A model generated the notes under the pieces. The model saw nothing but the letters and a program-made list of their open reading frames with translations. It had not been told where the DNA came from and did no database searches. Made by a program: the position numbers and the translations under genes. A stretch of 64,000 nt of DNA, from contig NZ_CP108464.1 of the NCBI RefSeq assembly GCF_036226405.1, forward strand, positions 806,001-870,000, written 5' to 3'. The DNA is from Streptomyces sp. NBC_01260. Its GTDB lineage: Bacteria > Actinomycetota > Actinomycetes > Streptomycetales > Streptomycetaceae. Positions 24,196 to 32,544 of the stretch are shown here, one piece after another; position 1 is the first letter of the stretch, and every line of letters starts with the position of its first letter.

Positions 24196-24283
24196 TGGTG
24201 TCCGAGGGGGGACTTGAACCCCCACGCCCGATAAAGGGCACTAGCACCTCAAGCTAGCGCGTCTGCCATTCCGCCACCCGGAC
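24196..24283 (-). tRNA. tRNA-Leu (anticodon GAG)
   Basis: The minus strand folds as a class II tRNA of 88 bases including an encoded CCA. The acceptor stem is GTCCGGG/CTCGGAC with discriminator A. The anticodon stem CTAGC/GCTAG encloses the loop TTGAGGT, giving anticodon GAG for CUC/CUU leucine codons. There is a long variable arm (TGCCCTTTATCGGGCG) and a T-loop GGTTCAAGT. A perfect terminator follows. The integrase scrap nearby suggests that its 3' end once served as an attachment site. Confidence 0.95.
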
Positions 24284-24529
24284 TGGGTGATCAGCCGCGG
24301 TCTCCCGCGGCGACAAAGAAAACAATACCAGGGGTTCGGGGTCCGTCTCACCTGCATATCCGGTGGTCAGTGCGCTGGTCAGCGGGGTGCGGGGCGATCG
24401 GGGAGACGATTTGGGCGACGCACCCCGCCTTCGCGCACGGTCCGTCGTCGGTCACGTACGCACGGTGTGCCCGGAGGGTCGGCGGCGGGGTCCCCGGGGG
24501 CGCGGGCGGGGCGGGTTACGTTCGCCGGC

Positions 24530-25834
24530 ATGAGTGATCGCGGCTATCGGCCACCCCGCGCGCTGTCACCGTTGCGTGAGCATCTGCGCGAGACCTTCTG
24601 GTTCGCTCCGACCCTGACACTGGTCTGCGCCATCGCCCTCTGGTTCGCCGCCTCGGCGCTCGACGAGCAGCTCGTCGCCTACCTCCAGGACGAACGGGCG
24701 TACGACGAGGTCAAGGACCTGCTCTCGATCGCCGAGGACACCAAGACGATCGTCGTCACGATCGCCTCGGCGATGATGACCTTCATCGGTGTGGTCTTCA
24801 GCATCTCGCTGGTGGCCGTGCAGATGGCGAGCGGACAGCTCACACCCCGGGTGGTACGGATCTTCGTACGGAGCCGGATCAGCAAGCTCACGCTGTCGGT
24901 GTTCCTGGCGACGTTCGTGTTCTCGCTGCTGGTCCTCAGCTCGTACGAGAGCGAGACGGACCCGCGCCGGGTGGTCTCCGTGCCGTTCCTGCAGAGTGTG
25001 CTGACCGCCGCGCTCGTCGGGCTCAGCCTGCTGCTCTTCATCGCGTATGTGAGCTCGACGCTGCGACTGATGCAGGTCGGCCCCGTCGTCGACCGCATCA
25101 CCCGGGATTCCTTCCGGGTGCTGGGGCGGATGCCTGGCGGCCTGCCTCAGGAGGGGCCGCTCGCGGCCGAGACCGGGCGGCTCGTGCACGAGGGGCGGGC
25201 CGGGGTCCTGCGGGACGTGAACGTGGCACGGCTGGTGCGGGCAGCCCGGCGCCAGGGCGTCGTTCTCCGGCTGATCCCGCGGCTCGGGGACTTCGTCGTG
25301 CCGGGGACGCCGGTGCTGGCGGTGCACGGCGGGGCCGCGCCGCCCCGGCGCGCGCTGCGGTACACGGTGTCCGTCGGGGTCGAGCGCACGCTGCACCAGG
25401 ATCTGGCGTTCGGGCTGCGCCAGCTGTCGGACATCGCGCTGCGGGCCCTCTCGCCGGCCGTGAACGACCCGACCACCGCCGTGCAGTGCCTGGACCGGAT
25501 CGTGCAGTTCCTGGCAGCCCTCGCGGACCTGCCCCTCGGCGCCGCCCACCACCGGGACCGCAAGGGGGTCGTACGGCTGGTGCAGGACGTGCCGGGGTGG
25601 GCGGATCTGGTGGATCTCGGCTTCGAGGAGATCCGGCGGTGCGCGACGGGCAGTCCGCAGGTCACCCGGCGGCTGCTGGCCGGGATCGACGATCTCCTGC
25701 TGCTGACGGCGCCCGAGCGGCAGGGGCCGCTGGTCCGGCACCGTACGCTGCTGATTCAGGCGGTGGAGCGCACGGTGCCGGACGCGGACGAGCGGGAGTT
25801 CGCGCTGCTTCCCGACCGGCAGGGGATCGGGTGA
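24530..25834 (+). CDS. DUF2254 family membrane protein
   Basis: A 434-residue protein. Four hydrophobic segments (about residues 25-45, 70-95, 120-140, 160-180) are followed by a cytosolic domain of about 250 residues. Motifs of the DUF2254 family are visible: FIGVVFSISLVAVQMASGQLTPRV, LRQLSDIALRALSPAVNDPTTAVQCLD and the preceding VGVERTLHQDLAFG. Function is unknown; the segment around the second helix resembles a regulated channel or transporter core. It stands alone, 14 bp from the convergent aldehyde dehydrogenase gene. Confidence 0.85.
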   Translation: MSDRGYRPPRALSPLREHLRETFWFAPTLTLVCAIALWFAASALDEQLVAYLQDERAYDEVKDLLSIAEDTKTIVVTIASAMMTFIGVVFSISLVAVQMASGQLTPRVVRIFVRSRISKLTLSVFLATFVFSLLVLSSYESETDPRRVVSVPFLQSVLTAALVGLSLLLFIAYVSSTLRLMQVGPVVDRITRDSFRVLGRMPGGLPQEGPLAAETGRLVHEGRAGVLRDVNVARLVRAARRQGVVLRLIPRLGDFVVPGTPVLAVHGGAAPPRRALRYTVSVGVERTLHQDLAFGLRQLSDIALRALSPAVNDPTTAVQCLDRIVQFLAALADLPLGAAHHRDRKGVVRLVQDVPGWADLVDLGFEEIRRCATGSPQVTRRLLAGIDDLLLLTAPERQGPLVRHRTLLIQAVERTVPDADEREFALLPDRQGIG

Positions 25835-25848
25835 GCCGGACTCCGCCT

Positions 25849-27420
25849 CTACGGCATCAGGTGGTAGTCCGGGAAGTTGCCCGGCAGGCGCTCGCCCGGC
25901 GGGCCCTCGGTCACGGCGCGGACCAGGAGTTCACCGCCGACGAAGGCACCGCGCCACGAGCCGCCGAAGCCGCCGAAGAGCTCCTCGCGGTCGCCCCGGG
26001 AGCGCGGCACGCCGTGGCCGACCTTGAACGCGCGGATCTGGGGAGCCAGCCTCTCGTACGTAGCGGGGTCGTCGGTCGAGAGGGTGGCGACCAGGGCCCC
26101 GTTCGAGGCGTTCATGGCGGCGAGGAGCTCCGCCTCCGTATCGACCAGGACGATCGTGTCGACCGGGCCGAAGGGCTCCGCGTGGTGGAGCGGGGAGGAC
26201 GGCGGCGGGTTGAGGAGCGTGACCGGGTGGAGGTAGGCGGAGGTGTCCTGGCCCGGAAGGAAGTGGCCGTCCGCGGGAGATGCGCCGGCGCGGTGCAGTG
26301 GGACCGCGCCCCGGTCGATCGCCTCGGCCACCTGGTCGGCCAGTTCCTCGGCCTTGGCCGCGTTGATCAGTGGGCCGAAGTCCAGGGCGGGAAGCGGATC
26401 GGCCGGGTCCGCCACGGCGAGGGGGTGGCCCACGCGCAGGGCGCGGACCGCCGGGAGGTACGCCGCCAGGAACGCGTCGAACGCGCTGCGCTGCACGACG
26501 AAGCGCGGGTAGGCGGTACAGCGCTGCTTCCCGTAGTCGAAGAGCTTCGGGACGACGGCGCCGAGCGCGTCCCAGTCCGTGTGGTTCCAGATGCCCCAGG
26601 TGTTGAGCCCCTCCTGTTCGAGGATGTGCCGTTTACCGAGGTCGGCCACGGCGGTGGCGATACGGGCTCCGGTGTCGCGGCCCCCGACGAAGGAGACGCA
26701 GCCGATCTCCGGTGAGCGGACCAGGGCCTCGGAGAGTTCGCCGCCACTGCCGCTGACGAGAGTGAGAGGGACGCCCTCGCGGGCGGCGAGCGCACAGGCC
26801 AGGGTCAGACATGCGACGCCGCCGTCGGTGGGGGCCTTCGCGATCACGGCGTTGCCGGCGAGTGCCTGCACCAGCATCGCGTGGACCAGCACGGACATGG
26901 GGTAGTTCCAGCTGGCGATGTTGGAGACGGGTCCCGGGAGCGGGGTGCGGTCGGTGAGCATCCGGTCGATGTTGTCGACGTACCACCGCACCCCGTCGAT
27001 CGCCCGGTCGACATCCGTCTGGGCGAGACGCCATGGCTTGCCGATCTCCCAGACGAGGAGGAGGGCGAGCAGTTCACGGTGTTCGGTCAGGGCGTCGAGG
27101 GTGGCCGCGACGCGGGCGCGGCGCTCGGGGAGGGGGATGTGCCGCCAGGCGCGGTGCTGGTCGAGGGCGGCGCGGACCGCGTGCGTGGCGGTGGGGGCGT
27201 CGAGTCGGGGCGGTCCGGCGATGGGGGTGCCGTCCACGGGGGTGGTGACGGAGAGCACCCGGCCGTCGCGCTGCCAGGTGGCTGCCCAGAGGTTCAGGAC
27301 GCGGTCGTCCTGGAAGGCCTCGGGGGCGGCGGCGAGGCAGCGGTGCCAGGCGTCCTGCCAGGCTGTGCCGGGTTTGAGGGCGAGGGTGGTGCGGGGTGTG
27401 GGTGTGGTGCCGGAGGTCAT
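25849..27420 (-). CDS. Aldehyde dehydrogenase superfamily protein, divergent
   Basis: A 523-residue ALDH-fold enzyme, which oxidises an aldehyde to an acid with NAD(P). The nucleotide-binding and catalytic features are recognisable but atypical: SNIASWNYPMSVLVH (catalytic Asn), an EQEGLNTWG stretch where most family members have ELGGK (general-base Glu), and YGKQRCTAYPRFVV with the nucleophilic Cys. EPFGPVDTIVL near the C-terminus is canonical. The start at 27420 is an ATG. It is separated from the Ebo-like operon by 464 bp with terminator hairpins, so probably has its own promoter. Substrate not predictable. Confidence 0.85.
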   Translation of the reverse strand: MTSGTTPTPRTTLALKPGTAWQDAWHRCLAAAPEAFQDDRVLNLWAATWQRDGRVLSVTTPVDGTPIAGPPRLDAPTATHAVRAALDQHRAWRHIPLPERRARVAATLDALTEHRELLALLLVWEIGKPWRLAQTDVDRAIDGVRWYVDNIDRMLTDRTPLPGPVSNIASWNYPMSVLVHAMLVQALAGNAVIAKAPTDGGVACLTLACALAAREGVPLTLVSGSGGELSEALVRSPEIGCVSFVGGRDTGARIATAVADLGKRHILEQEGLNTWGIWNHTDWDALGAVVPKLFDYGKQRCTAYPRFVVQRSAFDAFLAAYLPAVRALRVGHPLAVADPADPLPALDFGPLINAAKAEELADQVAEAIDRGAVPLHRAGASPADGHFLPGQDTSAYLHPVTLLNPPPSSPLHHAEPFGPVDTIVLVDTEAELLAAMNASNGALVATLSTDDPATYERLAPQIRAFKVGHGVPRSRGDREELFGGFGGSWRGAFVGGELLVRAVTEGPPGERLPGNFPDYHLMP

Positions 27421-27810
27421 GGGGTTCTCCGCTCTCGGTGCACAGTCGGGGCGGCGGATGCGGTGGGGAGGAGTGCGGCGGGGTGCGGCGGGCCTTGTCC
27501 CCTCGCCCGCCCTTCCCGTGACCGGGGCTCCGCCCCGGGCCCCGCCCCTCAATGGCCGGAGGGGCTGGAGTGGGGGGCGGGACCGGGAAAGCGCAGGCTG
27601 GAAGAGCGGGACGGCTGGGGCGTGAGTCGCGTTCGGGTCAGGCGGGCTCGGGTCAGTATCGCTGTTTCTGTGGGAGTGGAGCCGACTGACACTCCCGCCG
27701 CCTCCAGCGCACGCTGAGGCAGCCGGGCCGGCCGCGGGTGCGGGACATCGCCCCGAATCCGCAGCCGAACAGCCGGGAAGTGGTCTGGCGGCCACGTCCT
27801 TCACACCACG
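27421..27810. other. Gene-free stretch with Streptomyces REP-like hairpins
   Basis: No gene was found between the aldehyde dehydrogenase start and the long palindrome at 27811. The segment includes a double hairpin at 27522-27565: CCGGGGC/GCCCCGG with a 3-base loop, then GCCCCTC/GAGGGGC. This resembles a dispersed G/C-rich element common in Streptomyces intergenic regions. The aldehyde dehydrogenase promoter should lie in the left part. Confidence 0.45.
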
Positions 27811-27874
27811 ACGTCGGGCCTCCCCGCACATGTGCGGGGAGGCCCGACGTAAGGGGCCCGACGTGGTCGGGCCC
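27811..27874 (-). terminator. Perfect 40-bp palindrome followed by a second hairpin
   Basis: Positions 27811-27830 are exactly complementary to 27831-27850 with no spacer. A second stem, GGGCCCGAC/GTCGGGCCC, lies at 27854-27874. They sit 10-74 bp downstream of the stop of the secreted TIM-barrel gene and presumably terminate the long Ebo-like operon. A perfect palindrome without loop could also be a protein-binding or cruciform site. Confidence 0.7.
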
Positions 27875-27884
27875 GCCGATGGTG

Positions 27885-29060
27885 CTACTTGCGCAGCGCT
27901 GCCATGCCCTCGTAGCTGATCCGCGCCTGCTTCAGGGACTGCGCGAGGTCCGTCGAGCTCGGTGCGGTGTCCTGCTCGACCATCGGGTTGCGGTAGTTCG
28001 CCTCCCCGACGCGGCGGAAGAAGGTCCGGTAGTCGATGACCCCGGTGCCGAAGGGGACCATCTCGTAGCCGTCGCCGTTGGTGGTGCTGACCACGCCGTC
28101 CTTGGCGTGGAACAGCGGGTAGCGCTTGTTGTGGCGGCGGACCAGTGCCGCGGGGTCGAAGATGTTCTCCCGCTGCGATCCGTCGTGCGCGGTGTAGCCG
28201 TGGAACTTGTACTGGGCGACGTGTGCCCAGAAGATGTCCATCTCCAGCCATACGGTCTTCGGGTCAGTGACCTTGAGGAAGTACTCGAGCTTGCGGATGC
28301 CGGAGCTGCGGGTGGGCCGTCCCTGTGCGTCCAGCGGGCCGCCGTCGAGCAGGAAGCCGTAGGCCGCGTCGTGGTTGTGGGTGTACAGCTTGATCCCCGC
28401 ACGACGGGCGATCTGCCCCATCGCGTTCCACTTGTCGGCCGCCACGTCCCAGTCGGCACGGTAGGCGCTGCCAGTGGGGTCACCACCGGTACCCATGTGG
28501 TCCATGCCGAGGATGTTCGCTATTTCGAGGCTCCGCTTGAACTGGTCCAGGTCGCTCTGGCTCAGCGGCCAGGACGAGGGGATGAAGCCGTGGTTGCCCT
28601 GGGCGCGCAGGCCGTAGTCGTCCAGCCAGGAGCGCAGCAGCTTCGCGCCCGCCACCGTTTCGAGGTTGTTGCCGCCGGGTGCGTTGGCGTGCTGGCCGAA
28701 CCCGGCGAACTCGACCTGCTTGTAGCCGTACCGGGCGAGCTCCTTGAACACATCGCGGAAGCCCGAGGGAAGGCTGGTGCTGAGCGGATCGCGGCCCGTG
28801 GCGTCGCGCACGGTGTACAGGATGATCCCTCGCTTCGCCGCCGGGACCAGAGCCTGGCCTTGGCCGTGACCGTGGTTGTGGTCATGGCCGTGGCCCTGGT
28901 GGGACGCGGGCTGGGCGAAGGCCGGCGATGCGCCGAGTACGGGCGCGGCGATCGCCGTTGCCGCAGCGGCGGTGCAGGTGCTGAGGAAGCGGCGGCGGTT
29001 GACGCCGAGGGTGCGGCGCAGGGCGCTGTCCGTTCCGGATTCGTCGTTGTACTCGGTCAC
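27885..29060 (-). CDS. Secreted (Tat) sugar-phosphate isomerase/epimerase-like TIM-barrel protein
   Basis: A 391-residue protein with a twin-arginine signal (RRRFLSTCTAAAATAIAAP) and a mature N-terminus rich in His (SHQGHGHDHNHGHGQGQ), likely metal-binding. The rest is a xylose-isomerase-like TIM barrel (KQVEFAGFGQHANAP; YTHNHDAAYGF; WLEMDIFWAHVA; YPLFHAKDGV), with His/Asp/Glu residues suited to a divalent metal site. Such proteins include sugar isomerases, epimerases and 3-keto-glycoside lyases. The GTG start at 29060 gives the complete Tat signal. It lies 49 bp after the phosphodiesterase gene and is the last gene of the operon; it acts outside the cell membrane. Confidence 0.85.
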   Translation of the reverse strand: MTEYNDESGTDSALRRTLGVNRRRFLSTCTAAAATAIAAPVLGASPAFAQPASHQGHGHDHNHGHGQGQALVPAAKRGIILYTVRDATGRDPLSTSLPSGFRDVFKELARYGYKQVEFAGFGQHANAPGGNNLETVAGAKLLRSWLDDYGLRAQGNHGFIPSSWPLSQSDLDQFKRSLEIANILGMDHMGTGGDPTGSAYRADWDVAADKWNAMGQIARRAGIKLYTHNHDAAYGFLLDGGPLDAQGRPTRSSGIRKLEYFLKVTDPKTVWLEMDIFWAHVAQYKFHGYTAHDGSQRENIFDPAALVRRHNKRYPLFHAKDGVVSTTNGDGYEMVPFGTGVIDYRTFFRRVGEANYRNPMVEQDTAPSSTDLAQSLKQARISYEGMAALRK

Positions 29061-29109
29061 GGTCTCTCTCTTTCTCGAAGATGCGCACAAGGCTGTGCAC
29101 GGACCGATC

Positions 29110-30519
29110 TCATGCGAGGCCGGCAAGCGTGAGGAGCAGGGACTTCACTTCGGTGGCCCGGACGGGGCCGGTGAACGCGTGGGGGGTGGAGCAGAGGATG
29201 AGCGGACCTTCTTCGTCGCTCAGGGGGAGGCGGCCGTGGCTGCCCCGGATAGGTGACGGGTCCAGGGGGACGACCGCCATGCGGTAGCGCATCCCGAGCT
29301 TCTTGCGGGCGACCGCGGTGGCCGCCTTGACCCGGACGTACGGGTCCTGGGGGTCCAGGAAGAGTTCGACGGGGTCGTAGCCGGGTTTGCGGTGGATCTC
29401 GACGAGCTGGGCGAAGTCGGGCGCGCGGTCGTCGTCGAGCCAGTAGTAGTACGTGAACCAGGCGTCCGGGTCCGCGACGGCGACCAGTTCGCCGGAGCGC
29501 GGATGGTCGAGTCCGTGTGCCTTCTTGCCCTCGTCGTCCAGGAGCTGCTCGATGCCCGGGAGGTCCGCCAGCGCTTCGCGGGCCGCTTCGAGGTCCTCGG
29601 GGCGGCGTACGTAGATGTGCGCGATCTGGTGGTCGGCGACGGCGAAGGCCCGGGAGGTCATCGGGTCCAGGTACTCCATGCCGTCCTGGGTGTGCACTTC
29701 CAGGAGGCCGGCGCGGCGCAGCGCGCGGTTGATGTCGACGGGCCGCTCCACCCGGGTGATGCCGTACTCGGACAGGGCCACGACGGTGCGGCCCTCGCGG
29801 CGGGCGTCGTCCAGGAGCGGGGCGACGGCACGGTCGAGGTCGGCCGCGGCCTTGAAGGCGCGCGGGTCGTCGGGGCCGTAGCGCTGGAGGTCGTAGTCGA
29901 GGTGCGGGAGGTAGCAGAGGGCGAGGTCGGGGTGGCGGGTGTCGAGGATGTGCCGGGTCGCGTCGATGATCCACTGCGAGGAGACGAGGTCGGCGCCGGG
30001 GCCCCAGAAGTGGAAGAGGGGGAAGGTGCCGAGTTTCGCGGTGAGTTCGTCGTGGAGGGCCGGCGGGCGGGTGTAGCAGTCGGGTTCCTTGCGGCCGTCG
30101 GCGTAGTAGACGGGGCGGGGGGTGACGGTGAAGTCGGTGTCGGCGCCCATCGCGTACCACCAGCAGATGTTGGCGACGGTGTAGCCGGGGTGGGCGCGGC
30201 GGGCCGCGTCCCAGAGCTTGTCGCCCTCGACCAGCCCGTTGTGCTGACGCCACAGGAGGACGTCGCCGAGTTCGCGGAAGTACCAGCCGTTGGCGACGAT
30301 GCCGTGTTCGGCGGGGGTGGTGCCGGTGAGGAAGGTGGACTGGGCGGCGCACGTCACGGCGGGGAGCACGGTGCCGAGCGGTGCGTGGGTGCCGGTCCGT
30401 CCGAGGGCCTTGAGGTGCGGCATGTGGTCCAGGAGGCGGGGGGTGAGCCCGACGACGTCGAGGACCAGCAGCGGGGTGGGTGAGCCGTCCGTCCCGGCGG
30501 TCGTCCCTGCGGTGGTCAT
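29110..30519 (-). CDS. Alkaline-phosphatase-superfamily phosphodiesterase (EboF-like)
   Basis: A 469-residue type I phosphodiesterase/nucleotide pyrophosphatase. Metal and nucleophile motifs: LVLDVVGL (first Asp), LPAVTCAAQSTFLTGTTPAEHGI (nucleophilic Thr), CYLPHLDYDLQRYG (Asp/His), LSEYGITRV (here Glu-Tyr in place of the more common Asp-His), and CSTPHAFTGP at the end. No signal peptide, so cytosolic. The ATG overlaps the EboE stop as ATGA, showing tight coupling. In Ebo clusters a member of this family accompanies EboA to EboE; the substrate is unknown, perhaps a phosphorylated or prenyl-linked sugar. Confidence 0.85.
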   Translation of the reverse strand: MTTAGTTAGTDGSPTPLLVLDVVGLTPRLLDHMPHLKALGRTGTHAPLGTVLPAVTCAAQSTFLTGTTPAEHGIVANGWYFRELGDVLLWRQHNGLVEGDKLWDAARRAHPGYTVANICWWYAMGADTDFTVTPRPVYYADGRKEPDCYTRPPALHDELTAKLGTFPLFHFWGPGADLVSSQWIIDATRHILDTRHPDLALCYLPHLDYDLQRYGPDDPRAFKAAADLDRAVAPLLDDARREGRTVVALSEYGITRVERPVDINRALRRAGLLEVHTQDGMEYLDPMTSRAFAVADHQIAHIYVRRPEDLEAAREALADLPGIEQLLDDEGKKAHGLDHPRSGELVAVADPDAWFTYYYWLDDDRAPDFAQLVEIHRKPGYDPVELFLDPQDPYVRVKAATAVARKKLGMRYRMAVVPLDPSPIRGSHGRLPLSDEEGPLILCSTPHAFTGPVRATEVKSLLLTLAGLA

Positions 30520-31691
30520 GGCAGCTCCTTGAGGCCGAGGTCGACCAGGAGGTCGCGGGCGAGGGTGAGTTCGGCGGCGATGCCGTCGGCGAGCTGGGCG
30601 CGGGTCCGGGGGCGCAGTTCGGCCGGGAGCGCCTGCCAGGTGTACGTCTCGACCTCCAGGTGCCGGGTGAGCGGCTGCGCCCCGCCGACCAGCCGGTTCA
30701 GCGTGGACCGGAGTACGGGGAGGGTGGAAGCGAGCGGTGGTGCGGGTGGGGCGTGCAGCGGGACGTGGAAGTGGGCGCGCCACGGGGCGCTGTCGGGCAG
30801 GGTGTCGCCGGTGACCGCCTCGTCGAGGTCGTCGGTGCCGCGCGGTCCCGCGGCGGTGGAGACGCGGGTCTGGTGGAGGAAGCGGGGTTCGGCGAAGGCG
30901 GCGAGCGCGGTGCGCACCTCGGGGAGGTGGGGTTGTTCTGCGTGCAGGGCGGCGGAGAGCTGTGCCTTGACGGGCGGGACGCCTGCGGCGGCGAGCGCGT
31001 CGAGTGCGCCGTCCGGGTCCTCGAAGGAGGTGGCGAGATGGCAGGTGTCGATGCAGATGCCGATGCGTTCGTGGCCGATGGCGGTGAGGGGTGCGATGGC
31101 GTCGGCGGTGGTCTCGACGGTGCATCCGGGTTCGGGTTCGAGGCCGATCCGGATGGACTTCCCGGTGAGTTCGGCCAGCGCGTCGAGGCGTTCGCCGAGG
31201 GTGGTGAGCGCGGCGAGCGCGGTGCGGGCCGCCTCCGGGTCGCCCGTGTACGGGGTGCGCCAGGCGATGGGCAGGGTGGAGATGGTGCCTTCGGTGACGT
31301 CGTCGGGGAGCAGGGTGACGAGGAGCCTGGCGAGGTCGGTGGTGTGGGCGAGCCGTTCGGGGTCCGTCCAGTCCGGCTTGTACACCCGGTACTTGACCTC
31401 TTCGGCGCCGAATCCCTCGTAAGGGAAGCCGTTGAGCGTGACGACTTCGAGTCCCCGGTGGTCGAGTTCGGCGCGCAGGGAGCGCAGTTGCGCGGGGTCG
31501 TTGACCAGGGTGCGGGCGGCGTCCCTGGCGAGCCAGAGGCCGATGCCCAGACGGTCGCGTCCGAGCCGTTTGCGTACCGGTTCGCAGTGGTCGCGCAGTT
31601 GGGCGCGGACGCCTTCGAGGGTTTCGGCCGGGTGGACGTTGGTGCAGTAGGCGAGGTGGACGACGGTGCCGTCGGAATGGCGGAAGCGCAT
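30516..31691 (-). CDS. EboE-like TIM-barrel protein
   Basis: A 391-residue xylose-isomerase-like TIM barrel matching the 'metabolite traffic protein EboE' family: HLAYCTNVHPAETLEGV at the N-terminus, VVTLNGFPYEGF, RIGLEPEPGCTVE, and ICIDTCHLATSFEDP with Glu/Asp/His residues likely to bind a metal. The C-terminus HLEVETYTWQALP is also typical. It starts four bases after the TatD gene and its stop overlaps the phosphodiesterase start. EboE is part of a conserved set linked to movement of secondary metabolites in cyanobacteria; catalytic role unproven. Confidence 0.85.
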   Translation of the reverse strand: MRFRHSDGTVVHLAYCTNVHPAETLEGVRAQLRDHCEPVRKRLGRDRLGIGLWLARDAARTLVNDPAQLRSLRAELDHRGLEVVTLNGFPYEGFGAEEVKYRVYKPDWTDPERLAHTTDLARLLVTLLPDDVTEGTISTLPIAWRTPYTGDPEAARTALAALTTLGERLDALAELTGKSIRIGLEPEPGCTVETTADAIAPLTAIGHERIGICIDTCHLATSFEDPDGALDALAAAGVPPVKAQLSAALHAEQPHLPEVRTALAAFAEPRFLHQTRVSTAAGPRGTDDLDEAVTGDTLPDSAPWRAHFHVPLHAPPAPPLASTLPVLRSTLNRLVGGAQPLTRHLEVETYTWQALPAELRPRTRAQLADGIAAELTLARDLLVDLGLKELP

Positions 31692-31695
31692 GGCC

Positions 31696-32544
31696 TCACT
31701 CCCCGCCGCGGAGGATGGAGTTGCCCTCGTGGAGCGGTTCCGGGTCGGCGGTGTCCAGGTGGAGGCGGCCGCTCTGGCGGTAGAAGGCGACGGGGTTGCG
31801 CCACAGGACCTGGTCGACGTCGTCCTCGGTGAAGCCGGCGGCCAGCATGGCGTCGCCGACGCCGCGGGTCTTCAGCGGGTCGCTCCTGCCCCAGTCGGCG
31901 GCGGAGTTGACCAGGACCTTCTCGGTGCCGTGGAGCTTGAGGACGGCGACCATGCGGTCCTCGTCCATCTTGGTGTCGGGGTAGATGGAGAAGCCGGCCC
32001 AGCAGCCGCTGTCGAGGGCTTCCTTCACCGTCGTCTCGTTGAGGTGGTCGAGCACGACCAGTTCCGGGGCGAGGTGGGATTCGCGGACGACGTCGATCGT
32101 GCGGCGCAGCCCGGCGAGCTTGTCGCGGTGCGGGGTGTGGACGAGGGCGGGCAGCCCGTGGTCGGCGGCGAGCTGAAGCTGGGCGGCCAGCGCGGTGTCC
32201 TCGGCCGGGGTCATGGAGTCGTAGCCGATCTCGCCGACGGCGACGACGGAGTCCTTGACGAGATAGCGCGGCAGGGCGTCCAGGACGGGGGTGCAGCGGG
32301 GGTCGTTCGCCTCCTTGGGATTGAGGGCGAGGGTGCAGTGGTGCGCGATGCCGTACTGGGCGGCGCGGAACGGCTCCCAGCCGAGCAGCGCGTCGAAGTA
32401 GTCGAAGAAGCTGCTCGGCGAGGTGCGGGGCTGGCCGAGCCAGAAGGAGGGTTCGACGAGGGCCCGGACCCCGGCGTCGTACATCGCCTGATAGTCGTCC
32501 GTGGTGCGGGACGTCATGTGGATATGGGGGTCGAAGATGCGCAT
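31696..32544 (-). CDS. TatD-family metal-dependent hydrolase (EboB-like)
   Basis: A 282-residue amidohydrolase-fold protein. Metal ligands are visible: FDPHIHMTSRT (His pair), GIAHHCTLALNPKEAN, VAVGEIGYDS (Glu), ALVHTPHRDK (His), VLDHLNETT (His) and NSAADWGRSDP (final Asp). These match the TatD/PHP-like group found in Ebo clusters. The ATG overlaps the EboA stop by one base (TGATG). The start at 32544 is clear; upstream open sequence belongs to other genes. It probably hydrolyses a small phosphorylated or lactone intermediate of the pathway; the true substrate is unknown. Confidence 0.85.
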   Translation of the reverse strand: MRIFDPHIHMTSRTTDDYQAMYDAGVRALVEPSFWLGQPRTSPSSFFDYFDALLGWEPFRAAQYGIAHHCTLALNPKEANDPRCTPVLDALPRYLVKDSVVAVGEIGYDSMTPAEDTALAAQLQLAADHGLPALVHTPHRDKLAGLRRTIDVVRESHLAPELVVLDHLNETTVKEALDSGCWAGFSIYPDTKMDEDRMVAVLKLHGTEKVLVNSAADWGRSDPLKTRGVGDAMLAAGFTEDDVDQVLWRNPVAFYRQSGRLHLDTADPEPLHEGNSILRGGE

